In this document: positions 1-9,222 of the stretch, piece by piece
Layout: every line of letters begins with the position of its first letter
Position numbering within the stretch: the first letter of the stretch is position 1
NCBI GenBank assembly: GCA_038496445.1
Contig: JALMLS010000192.1
Span: 1-55,095 of the forward strand
DNA length: 55,095 nt
Direction of reading: 5' to 3'
DNA from: Trichosphaerium sp. ATCC 40318
Lineage: Eukaryota; Discosea; Flabellinia; Trichosidae
Made by a program: the position numbers and the translations under genes
The notes under the pieces: generated by a model
Databases searched by the model: none
The model's input: the letters and a program-made list of their open reading frames with translations, nothing else
Told to the model about the DNA's origin: nothing

Positions 1-799
1 CATGTACTCATTTTAACATATTCTGGTTATGCCAAATAGAGCAAGTAACAACATTAATACAATATAATACAACTGTTTAGAAGCTCTTAATCGCTTTACA
101 TAGTCCGGTGACTGTTTAAACACTTGAACTCAACACATGTAACAACTTATTTTGAAACAGTCTCTTTTTATTTCGATAATACTTCATCGTACTCACTACA
201 TGTCCAGACTCAATAATATCAGAATCAGTCTGCAATTATATGATTAGCCTTTTCAGTCTGGCTAGTGATTATTTTGTCAACTGTCTAAAATAGAATTTGT
301 TTAAATGGTTCGTATTAGTGGCATACAATACTTAGGAAGGGATAAAAATAGTTTTGTTACTGAAATTATATATTGTGTTTACAAAAAAATTCTATCGAAT
401 ATTGGACTTCAACTCCTTCCCGATTGATCTACATTCGAAGGAGATATGTGACATACGTAAGACGTACAATCAGTAACACACATAATAGTCAGGCCATTTT
501 TAATAACGGAGTTAGTCTGTAGTTGTACGGTAACGAGTAATTTACCGAAAAAAAGAAAAAACAAGCCGACTCAATAAAAACAAGTTGTACTCATTCCCTG
601 TCACCATTATCACGTGTTGTCTCAACACAGTTAATGGTATTTTTTGTGTTACACTACGCAAGTGTTCACGAGAAAGTGACATTGTTAAAAACACATTTCA
701 GAGCGTCTGGAGAGGTGAATACAGTGAGTTTGTATTATTTTCTTCAACCACGTTTTAGTAATGAGACTTTCCTTATTTGATTGATTTCACACTTTTTTG
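1..799. other. AT-rich stretch without a recognised gene
   Basis: No long reading frame or recognisable exon is visible on either strand. It may hold the promoter and 5' untranslated region of the gene that starts near 800. Confidence 0.5.
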
Positions 800-1739
800 A
801 TGAAGGACCGCAACGCGTTGGAGGAGGCTGTATACAACAAATTGAAGGGTACAACCGTTCTACAGAAAATTGTTGCTAACATCAATCAAGATTATCGAGA
901 CACCTATCGCCAAACGTTTACGAATAATGACACCGTTGATTCACCACAAAGTAGCAGTGAGAGAATTGTACGCAAACCTAGTTTGATAACTCAGCTACTA
1001 AAATATTGTATATAACACTGTTGTTGGTCCAAGAGCTGACGTGCATCAACTGCCACAAACTCTAAAAGAGTGTAAATATAGCACCGTTAAAACGTACGAT
1101 TTTGTTCAATTGATTTTCTTACAGTTTTAGGTACCCTGAACCTGAAGTAAGGGAAAGCGGTAAAACTAGCTCTAACGATGTTCAATCACCTAATTTTGGT
1201 TACGGTGATTGCTCGATAGATACAACCTCTGAGGAGGATAAAAGCTGTCAGTACCCTGGCAACCACGCGGCAGATTATAGTACAGACTATGATGATGATT
1301 CACATTCAAAATGTGAAAGCATATTTACCCAGCAGGTTCGCTGCAGTTGTTTTTGATACTAGTGCAAGTAACACGGCAATCATAGACACAAATGTTGATC
1401 CTATACCACCTCAGGAAGTCAGCGATACAAATCTTGGCGGAACTCAAGAGTATGACCCTCAGGTACTTACACTTTGGTTTATTCGTTTGTTCTCTTATGT
1501 TAATTTGTGTTCAGCTGATTGATCACCCTTTACCACATCAAAACATTGGTATTAATTGGATTGAAACATTAATGGTCATCCCAAAATTTACAGAAAATCG
1601 AGCTGTAGAACTTGGAGATCTAATGATTGAATCAGGAATTGAGTCGGAAGAGGTAAATCAAAGAGTGCTTAAATCTCTTGGATTCGCTCCTTGTGAACGT
1701 GTTGAAATGATCAAAGCAAAGCGTAGTAAACTGTTTTAA
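800..1739 (+). CDS. Hypothetical spliced protein, acidic middle and basic C-terminus
   Basis: I do not recognise this protein. The first exon starts at ATG 800 (MKDRNALEEAVYNKLKG) and reads to about 1007. A second open stretch from about 1130 to 1310 is rich in Asp, Ser and Glu (STDYDDDSHSK). A third runs from about 1340 to 1460, and the last, about 1515-1739, ends in LKSLGFAPCERVEMIKAKRS followed by KLF and a stop. GT donors and AG acceptors are present between the segments (for example an acceptor TTACAG near 1130 and a donor GGTACTT near 1460), but I could not make every junction keep frame. Exon borders are therefore uncertain, or the gene carries indels. A possible AATAAA signal follows the stop by 8 bases. 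The reading as a gene rests on several adjoining open segments in one direction with plausible splice sites. Confidence 0.45.
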
Positions 1740-1746
1740 ACCAAAG

Positions 1747-1752
1747 AATAAA
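1747..1752 (+). terminator. Possible poly(A) signal AATAAA
   Basis: AATAAA lies 8 bases after the stop at 1737-1739 of the hypothetical gene. Position and sequence fit a polyadenylation signal. There is no transcript evidence. Confidence 0.35.
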
Positions 1753-2004
1753 TTGTTTATTGTGTGCCTGGTCTTGTAGACATTCTTTTCTTTGTGTATT
1801 GTTTGTGTCATTCAAATCAGCGTGCAACATCTTGACTGACGCTCATATCACTATTTTTTAGTAGAAAAATGCTCCAAATCCATTTGCGTTGTGGTGTGCT
1901 TTTGAAAATACAACGAATCCATTTGCGTTTTTTACCTTGTGTTTCTCAGGAACACTAAGATTTGCGAATATTAACTTTTTTGGTTACAGGTGCTTTACAG
2001 AGCT

Positions 2005-2455
2005 TTGTTGAAACAAAATAACAATCTGACAAGTGACATAATTGCTCATAGTTCTTTAGTTGGCCATCCTCATACCATTCCTTTTTGTTACCATCTTGTT
2101 TAGCGTCTATCCATAAGCTGTGGGACTGTATTGTCCATTCTCATACCAGCGTTTGCATTCACCATGTTGTTTATCGTCAACCCACATACATTGTTCCTTA
2201 AGTTGACCCACTTTCATACCAATATTTGTTTTCACCATGCTGTTTACCATTAACCCTCATACATTGTTCCTTAAGTTTTCCACTCTTGTACCATACTATC
2301 CATACACCTCTCTTTTGTAACAATTCATCATAATGTGTATTAACAGCAGCTCTTTTTGATAGACAGTGGAATTTTAAGAACACTTCTTCATTGAAAGTAC
2401 AAATATATGTCTGAACACGAGGAATATCTAATACCCTCAAAAGGTCCAATGCCAC
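2005..2455 (-). pseudogene. Broken gene with MORN/YwqK-type repeats
   Basis: On the minus strand an N-terminal part (from MALDLLRVLDIPRVQTY) is followed by three similar units of about 24 residues built as G-x-L-K-E-Q-C-M-x-V-x-x-K-Q-H-G-E-x-K-x-W-Y-E-x-G. This pattern fits MORN-like repeats of the YwqK type, which form extended beta-hairpin arrays in scaffold proteins. Unit 1 ends in WYESG, and a one-base shift is needed to enter unit 2 (GQLKEQCMWVDDKQHGE). A second shift is needed to enter unit 3 (DAKQDGNKKEWYEDGQLK). With two frame breaks in about 250 bases it is probably a pseudogene. The alternative is that sequence errors hide a working gene. The repeat family call is by pattern only. 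Confidence 0.5.
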
Positions 2456-2460
2456 GTTAC

Positions 2461-3264
2461 AGTTTGTATTATTTGTGCTAGACCACAGAAAAAATTAGAG
2501 GAAACGTTTGCCTTTGAATGGCAAATATTATTGAGGATTATGTTTTTCCAAAGAAATAGTTTTGGATGGACCTGAAAAAATGTTTTGTGTTAGCACTAAG
2601 CTGGGTTTTAGGTTGTTTGTGAAGTACGTAGCCCTCACAATACTCTACAAGCTCTTCATTAGGGATCCTTAAGGAGTACTTTATGGTGTGTGACGGCAAG
2701 ATCAGAAAGTCACCTGCTGCAAATCAGCTTTACTTTAACAAAATAGAGTTATTTCACGTCAAATCCTTCAAAAACTACAACGAGGAACTTACTAGCTCCT
2801 TTCTAGAGAGTTGAGCTGTAAACTAAGGCTTAATGTACCATGCTTTTAAATTAATATCTTAGTTAAAAGCGTTTAAAATAAGCTTGTTGGGTTGAAGTCC
2901 TTAAAGCTGTTGTGTTCAAATAATTTCAAAACTTAAGTACAGCTTGCTTATTGTCAGGATCACCATAGACCCGTCCTGACACAACAAGATTGTGACTAAA
3001 TGTATCACAAGATCAGAAAGATTACTAAATTCAATCAATTAATATGACAGAGAGGTGCTACCTACTCTGAGCACAATTTTGTACTGTACTGCAAATATAT
3101 ACTTGGGAATGCTAGAAAGAAAAACGGTAACTAGGATGAGCAAGGTTAAGTGAGATTTTAACGTTTGGGGACAGAATTAAGTTCCAAGGGTATTTATTGA
3201 CAGCTAGTAGATAAGAATAATGAAGGAGGCTATGTGGTATAGACTTGATTACTTTATTGGATTG
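2461..3264. other. No gene seen
   Basis: AT-rich with stops in all frames. It lies downstream of the minus-strand lectin-like gene (stop at 3265) and upstream of the broken MORN gene. I see no exon, RNA gene or clear repeat in it. Confidence 0.5.
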
Positions 3265-4309
3265 TTAAAAAAGTATGGAGCACAGTGATATCAATAAACA
3301 GACTGCACTTAATGAAGGAAGGGTTGTGCTAACTTCTGAATTCGATGTTGGGGTCACTGTTGGTTCCATAGTTGGACTTGCAGTTGTAGGTGCGTTTGGT
3401 GAAATAGTTGTGTTTGTTGGTGCTTCAGTTGGCTCCATAGGGCTGGAAGTTGTTGGAGTGGCTGTTGTTGGAGTGGTTGTTGTTGGAGGTGATGTTGTTG
3501 GCGGCAAAGTGGGGGGTAAGGCTGAGGTCGGTTCAAAAGCACCAGTATAGAACAGTGCATTGGCTAAACATAATTCATAATGCTCAGAGGAACCATCATC
3601 AGAGAACAGGCGGACTTTATCAATAATAGTTGGTAACCCTATTTGTTCAATGTACGATGCTTTTACGGTTGAGTTACCCACTTGGCCGTATGTACAGTTT
3701 CTTGTTGAAGGATCATAACTGTAGATGAGATTAGCATTAGAAGTTTTATTGATAGAGGATGCTGAAAAGATTATGCGTACGAGAAATATATTGATACAAA
3801 CCCTCCCGGCATCGTATTTGTCTCACCGTGATTGTCGTCTTCATAAAACAAAAGCTCCTTGTTATAAAAATAAAAGCCATCATCAGTTGTGGGATTCCAT
3901 CCAAGTATCCTTCCATAGTCATCGTTCATCATGTTGAGATACACGCTAAATACAACGGTGTATGGAGCACGAATTATCAAAGGGTCTGGGTTGTTTAATA
4001 TCAACTCAGGGTTTACACCGCTTGGCAATTCAATACATCCTGAAGAGTAGTTTTGTGGTATGCCAATGGTTAAATTACTATGATTGTTACTTTAAGAAAA
4101 AAAGATATCACGTGAAAACATAAAAACACAATTTTGCATTTCTAGCGATATCAGAATGACGATATGTGTTTTCGAGCGTACCCAGAGCCAACACTGTCAT
4201 CTAGGTCATCATCAAAGTTAAATTCATGTACTAGCTTTTGCGACTGCGAGACTTGTACGAACGAAATCAATAGCCAGCATACAGATATTACGGAAGTTAA
4301 GAGTTGCAT
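3265..4309 (-). CDS. Secreted lectin-like (LamG/ConA-type) surface protein A, Thr/Pro stalk and GPI-type tail
   Basis: Three exons by comparison with the copy at 7478-8704: 4309-4182, 4089-3781 and 3718-3265, together 891 nt (296 residues) in frame. The product starts MQLLTSVISVCWLLISFVQV, a clear signal peptide. A domain of about 200 residues follows with the strand pattern of concanavalin A-like/LamG folds (EFNFDDDL near the start, VVFSVYL, GRILGWNPTTDDGFYFYN, LLFYEDD, VRLFSDD). Then comes a stalk of about 65 residues of Thr, Pro, Ser and Ala, and a hydrophobic end (SAVCLLISLCSILF) without a basic tail, as in GPI-anchored proteins. A cell-surface binding protein is the likely role; the ligand is unknown. 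The gene is the inverted partner of the 7.5-8.7 kb copy and has a shorter stalk. The stop is TAA at 3267-3265. Confidence 0.78.
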
Positions 4310-4376
4310 TTGGTTCTTATCTTTCTAATTATAAGTAAACAACCACGTCAACAAAAGTTAAGAACAGTTAAAACAA

Positions 4377-4637
4377 TTAAATGAATAAGTCAAATTGTGT
4401 AGGGTTTTCTTTAAACGCAGAGAGCATTTGGTAACAATTGCGTTCTGGTACGATCCTATTAAATTCTTGTTTAGCTGTATTTTTGTGTAGGTAAACATAC
4501 AGTTGGTCACCAAAAGGTTGTGTCACCTGCCCTCTTAGTAGCCATAAATGCTCTTGTAGTATTATTTTCGGTTTTGGTTTTAAAAGTGTGTTGACTTTCA
4601 ATGAATCCACGTGGATGGTTTTTTTGTGGTTATACAA
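4377..4637 (-). CDS. Hypothetical 86-residue ORF
   Basis: An uninterrupted frame starts MYNHKKTIHVDSLKV and ends NPTQFDLFI. It lies just upstream of the minus-strand lectin-like gene, in the same orientation. I recognise no family, and there is no signal peptide or membrane segment. It could be the last exon of a longer gene, or chance. The amino-acid mix looks protein-like, but there is no second copy upstream of the 7478 gene to support it. Confidence 0.25.
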   Translation of the reverse strand: MYNHKKTIHVDSLKVNTLLKPKPKIILQEHLWLLRGQVTQPFGDQLYVYLHKNTAKQEFNRIVPERNCYQMLSAFKENPTQFDLFI

Positions 4638-5573
4638 TTGGTTGCACTACATTTCGCGAAATTAGGCATGTTCTATTTCTTCGAAATTCGTTCTTTTTTA
4701 AGAACCTTTTGTTTCACACTTTTACATAACAGCGCATTTTTTCGTCAATCGCGGCTATTATCAATTTAAAAAAGTAGTGCAAGCCAATTAATTATACTTT
4801 TGTGTTTTTCTTAGAGTTTTGAACCGATTCGCGAAAAGAATTTGATTATTGTGATCTCGCTTCAATGTTAAGTGTTGTGCTATGTGAGCTCACTGGTAGC
4901 CACTGTAACAGTACCTCATTTGTAGTTGGAACATATTGCATGCGAATAATTACAGAAAACACGTGAGAGAGTTAACAAAGTGCACTGTAAAGCAACTTGG
5001 CTAACAACACAAAAAAAGTAGCAGAAACGTAGAGTGAAACGATTTACACGTACGTTGAGCCATGCTAATTGCTGTTTCAAAATCAACCAATTGTTTTTAG
5101 AAGTAGTACAAGCAATTTAAAGCTCCTAGTTCAGGCATACTGTTATTCAAGATTTACCACAATCAAACCTACTATTATTTGTTGTTAAAGAACACTGTAG
5201 CTAGAAAAATGAAAAAGTACAAACAGCCTCATATCAACCACAGCGATCAAGGAGCTCTTTTAGAGTTTGACTATTCTTCTACAGCTCGCACTTGTCTGCT
5301 CGGTCGAATGTAAACTGTACGTCAACAAGAAAGAATAGAAATCGCTCCAGAGTCCGTTTGGAAAGACAATGAGATAAGAAAAAAGTAAGATTCTGATTGC
5401 TCACTCGGTTTAACAGCAAGCGCCTGTGACATATCGTGCGGTTATTCTAAAGCGTTATATTTGCGGATATTTGGGTAAAAAAAATCGACTGTAAAAAAGA
5501 AACCGGGAAAAAAGTCAAACCCGTTTCGTAACGGTTAACAAATTTATTTATTCACAAAACTTACACATACAAC
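4638..5573. other. Intergenic, upstream of UBE2C
   Basis: No coding exon recognised. It contains one CACGTG hexamer near 4960, one of many in the window, which could be an E-box-type site for the adjoining genes. Nothing else stands out. Confidence 0.45.
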
Positions 5574-6389
5574 ATGAACGCACTCTCATCTTCTTCTGGT
5601 AGCATGTCCGTTGGCTCTAAAGGCAAATCCTCAAAATCAGTAATGAAAAGGTATAAATCCATCGTATTAACCGCTAAATACATCCTTACCCTTGTCCGTA
5701 GACTTCAAAACGAACTAATGAAGATGATGGTAAATAAAACTGTACTAACCGTTTTCCCGCTAATAACGAATAGATGACTCCTACCGAAGGCGTTACCGCG
5801 TTTCCAAACGGTGACAACATGTTTGAATGGTCCGCCACGTTAATCGGACCTGCCGGCACTGTACGTCGTTAATTTCATTCAAACACCTTCTCATGCGCCA
5901 CAGGTATACGAAGCACTTACTTACAAGCTCAAAATCGTATTTACATCTGAATATCCTTACAAAGCGCCTAAAGTGTCTTTCGTCACGTCTTGCTTTCATC
6001 CTAACGTTGATGCGCCATCTGGAGAGATTTGTTTGGATATCTTGAAAGATAAATGGTCTGCCTTGTACACCGTCAACACAATTTTGGTTTCCATCAGAAG
6101 TCTGTTGGGAGGTACGCTTAGTAGTTATTCAAATCATTTTTCAACGGAAACTTACCCAAAAGGCGGCAAAACTTGAAAAAAACGTGTTTCGTAAATTTTT
6201 TTTTGTTTTTTGTTCCGAATGTTTAAGCGAAAATATCTCTTCGTGTGCCTTTTGTTAATCCGTTTTATAGATCCTAACCCTGACAGTCCTTTAAATATCC
6301 ATGCTGCTGAGTTATGGGCTTGTCAAGATCGTTACAAGGAATATTTACTCAAAGATTATCAATCAAAGGTTGGACCACTTCCACAGTAA
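5574..6389 (+). CDS. UBE2C: Ubiquitin-conjugating enzyme E2 C (APC/C E2)
   Basis: Five exons keep frame throughout: 5574-5650, 5702-5729, 5774-5860, 5904-6111 and 6271-6389, 519 nt in total, 172 residues. All introns start GT and end AG, and four of the junctions fall inside conserved motifs that are restored by splicing. The product has a Ser-rich N-terminus ([20 protein letters not shown]), then the UBC fold: [20 protein letters not shown], the HPN box (CFHPNV), the catalytic Cys in [13 protein letters not shown], and the C-terminal helices beginning [16 protein letters not shown]. The [14 protein letters not shown] stretch and the Ser/Gly-rich N-terminal extension are typical of UBE2C, which in known eukaryotes starts ubiquitin chains on cyclin B and securin with the anaphase-promoting complex. 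Length matches the family (about 175-180). It sits alone between two inverted copies of a surface-protein gene and looks intact. Confidence 0.95.
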
Positions 6390-7477
6390 AAACTGAAGGA
6401 AAAAAAAAGAAAACCTTTTCGGTTTTGAGTTTGTAGCGGCTTTTTTTTTTGTAAATACTCTCGCAACACAAAGCCTAACACTGTGTGCAAGTACACATGT
6501 TTGTGCTACTAGTAAAATACTTGTTTAAACATAAATCTCCGCATAGTTTTTTTTTTGTTTTTTTTTTTGAATTACTGATTGACATCTACTCGAAACAATT
6601 CGTCTACGTAGAATTTGATTTTTTACGCGTACTGCTCGAGTAGTGGTTAGTTCAAAAAAAGTTCTAAATAATTAACGAAGGAAGTTAGCGGTTCGCTTTC
6701 TGCTACGCACCCGCTCAAGGACTCGCTCCTGTACACAAAACCCCAGCATTCGTCACAAAATGTAAGTTTTTCGAAGTGACTTCAAACTGCCTCAACTTTG
6801 TGGTTAAAAACGGCTTACCTGTAGCTTTCAACCACATGAATAGAACTTTAGTTTTAAAGCGTTTAGAACGGTATTGTATAAAACGAACGAAGCCTTGTGT
6901 GTTTCGCGAATCCAATGTATGTGAACATGTTCACCACAGATTCGGTCAATTATGGCCCGGGGTCAACTGCCACTGTAAACGTTACTGCGCTATTTCCTAA
7001 GGCCCGTAGAGTTGTGTGAAATTATTCAAACATAAAATACTACAGGTTTTTTTACAATAATGCGCTACCCGTTGTCGTAAACTCCTACGCGATACCTACC
7101 AGCTGGGCTATACTTGAGTTGTTGGGAACTATTCACGTGGCCATTAAATGGCCGAACCTGTGGATGTATGCTACAAGAAGAAACCCATAACAAAAAAGCA
7201 TGTTGAATGTAGTGTGCTTAGAGATATATATCTCTAAGCAGTGAACAAGTTCATATAAGTTGGATTCGCGAAACACACAAGGCTGTGTTCTTATTCTAGA
7301 TAAAAACGGTCTCTTACTAATGGACTGTTTATGTACCGTTGACTAGCATTTCTCACATCTTCGCGCAGAGGAAAATTCTTGAAACAGAATGACGGCTCAA
7401 AAAATGTTCACAAACCGCATTTCTCTACTTCTTCATTTACTTTCAGGCCCTTAAACATTTGCCTACAAATATCTTGG
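6390..7477. other. Intergenic between UBE2C and surface-protein gene B
   Basis: Homopolymer-rich at 6420-6570 (T runs). A short open frame at 6776-7000 matches nothing I know. The stretch holds a 25-bp inverted repeat (listed separately) and a perfect 14-bp palindrome GAGATATATATCTC at 7221-7234. No gene is supported. Confidence 0.45.
6891..7284. repeat. Inverted repeat, 25-bp perfect arms 6891-6915 and 7260-7284
   Basis: The sequence at 6891-6915 (core TTTCGCGAATCC) recurs exactly as its reverse complement at 7260-7284. Similarity continues inward for about 20 more bases (GTGAACATGTTCAC near 6921 against GTGAACAAGTTCAT near 7241). The arms enclose about 345 bp. This could be a relic of an inverted duplication or a small non-autonomous element. 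Confidence 0.75.
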
Positions 7478-8704
7478 ATGAAGCAACAAACGCAACTCTT
7501 AACTTCCGTAATATCTGTATGCTGGCTATTGATTTCGTTCGTACAAGTCTCGCAGTCGCAAAAGCTAGTACATGAATTTAACTTTGACAACAACCTAAAC
7601 GACAATGTTGGTTCTGGGTACGCTTAATCAACACAACTCTTTGTTCCCAAACTCAAATAAAAGAAAAAGCAAAATCGTGTTTTTTGGTATCACGTGACTA
7701 TCTTTTGTTCTAAGTAACATTCGTAGTACTTTAACCATTGGCATACCACAAATCTACTCTCCACAAGGATGTATTGAATTGCCAAGTGATACAAACCCTG
7801 AGTTGATATTAAACAACCCAGACCCTTTGATAATTCGTGCTCCATACACCGTTGTATTTAGCGTGTACCTCCCTATGTCGCAAGGGCGTACCTATGGAAG
7901 GATACTTGGATGGAATCCCACAACTGATGATGGCTTTTATTTTCGTAACAATGCGCTTACGTTTTATGAGGCAGGCAGTCGCGGTGTGACAAATACGATA
8001 CCGGGAGGGTTTGTATCAATATATTTCTCGTACGCATAATCTTTTCAGCCTCCTCTATCAATAAAACTTCTAATGCTAATCTCATCTACAGTTATGATCC
8101 TTCAACAAGAAACTGTACATACGGCCAAGTGGGTAACTCAACCGTAAAAGCATCGTACATTGAACAAATAGGGTTACCAACTATTATTGATAAAGTCCGC
8201 CTGTTCTCTGATGATTCCTCTGAGCATTATGAATTATGTTTAGCCAATGCACTGTTCTATACTGGTGCTTTTGAACCGACCTCAGCCTTACTCCCCACTT
8301 TGCCTCCAACAACATTACCACCAACAGCTATACCAACAACTTCCAGCCCTACATTAGAGCCAACTGAAGCACCAACAACCACTTCTAGTCCAACAACGTC
8401 GTCTCCAACCCCAATAAACACAACTGTTTCACCAAGCGCACCTACAACTGCAAGTCCAACCATGGAACCAACAGTGACCCCAACAAATACAACTGTTTCC
8501 CCAAGCACTATTTCTAGTCCAACAACGCCCTCTCCAACCCCAACAAACACAACTGTTTCACCAAGCGCACCTACAACTGCAAGTCCAACCATGGAACCAA
8601 CAGTGACCCCAACATCGAATTCAGAAGTTAGACTTGCATACACAACCCTTTCTTCATTAAGTGCAGTCTGTTTATTGATATCATTGTACTCCATACTTTT
8701 CTAA
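7478..8704 (+). CDS. Secreted lectin-like (LamG/ConA-type) surface protein B, Thr/Pro stalk and GPI-type tail
   Basis: Exons 7478-7617, 7715-8029 and 8092-8704 give 1068 nt, 355 residues. I chose ATG 7478 because it begins the signal peptide (MKQQTQLLTSVISVCWLLIS) shared with copy A; an in-frame ATG 99 bases upstream would put 33 extra residues before it. The second intron is 62 nt (8030-8091); stopping it at the nearer AG (19 nt) would break the frame. The lectin-like domain spans roughly residues 28-200, with GRILGWNPTTDDGFYFRN and several N-glycosylation motifs. The stalk of about 120 residues has an internal duplication (a NTTVSPSAPTTASPTMEPT block occurs twice). The end AVCLLISLYSILF fits GPI anchoring. 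Copy A lacks the duplicated stalk block. A surface adhesion or receptor role is inferred. Confidence 0.82.
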
Positions 8705-8839
8705 TAAACTAACTTCCTCATTGTTGCTACATGTCATTAAAGTTGCGAACAATTGTCAAACTTGATCAAGTCTATTTTTACACAATAGGTTACACAGTGC
8801 CTAGTTAGCGGCCATTTTGATATTTTGATAGTTTGGTAG

Positions 8840-9005
8840 TAAAGTAATCAGGGTTGGACTTACTATTGATTTACCGGTGACAACTCGTGGGGGAGAATCC
8901 TTGGATGGGTTCCTGACAATGCAAGCTATAGAGTACAGTCACGTGATGTAGCAGGTCACTGTAATACTCTGAACCTGCAAATACCTATGATGGCAATAAA
9001 ATATT
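8840..9005 (+). pseudogene. Fragment of a third lectin-like gene copy
   Basis: A short open piece reads GRILGWVPDNASYRVQSRDV, clearly related to the GRILGWNPTTDDGFYF segment of the two intact genes. No exon 1 signal peptide, stalk or tail is found nearby, and a stop (TAG) closes the frame at about 9005. It is best read as a decayed remnant just downstream of copy B and on the same strand. Confidence 0.55.
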
Positions 9006-9222
9006 AGTTCTTTGGTGGCAACTTCTTTTGTCTACTATTGTTACACAAAAGGAAGCTCACAGTTTGGTAATTGTAGCTATTCAATTTCGACGAAAAGTTG
9101 CTTATGACAATTCACGGATATTCAGTAAATCTTAGTTAAGTAAGCAACATAGGCCTAAAAAAAGCGGTTAACGTTAAGTCGAATACAACAACTCATTGAC
9201 AGCATCCAAGAAAGCGAGAACT

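Larger units (their letters stand above)
3265..8704. repeat. Inverted duplication: arms about 3265-4309 and 7478-8704
   Basis: The two lectin-like genes are reverse complements of each other over their whole coding length. Both introns lie at the same positions, and large blocks are nearly identical, for example the exon 3 region that begins YDPSTRNCTYGQ. The arms enclose about 3.2 kb containing UBE2C. Differences are mainly in the stalk (block duplication) and a few codons at the signal peptide start and in the middle of the domain. Confidence 0.85.

Noticed and set aside
8030-8048. Possible 19-nt intron in surface-protein gene B
   Set aside because: Removing it breaks the frame; the 62-nt intron ending at CTACAG restores it and matches copy A.
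8257-8694. Minus-strand frame rich in Val and Gly opposite the surface-protein stalk
   Set aside because: Shadow of the Thr/Pro codons of the real gene. The same effect is seen at 3275-3550.
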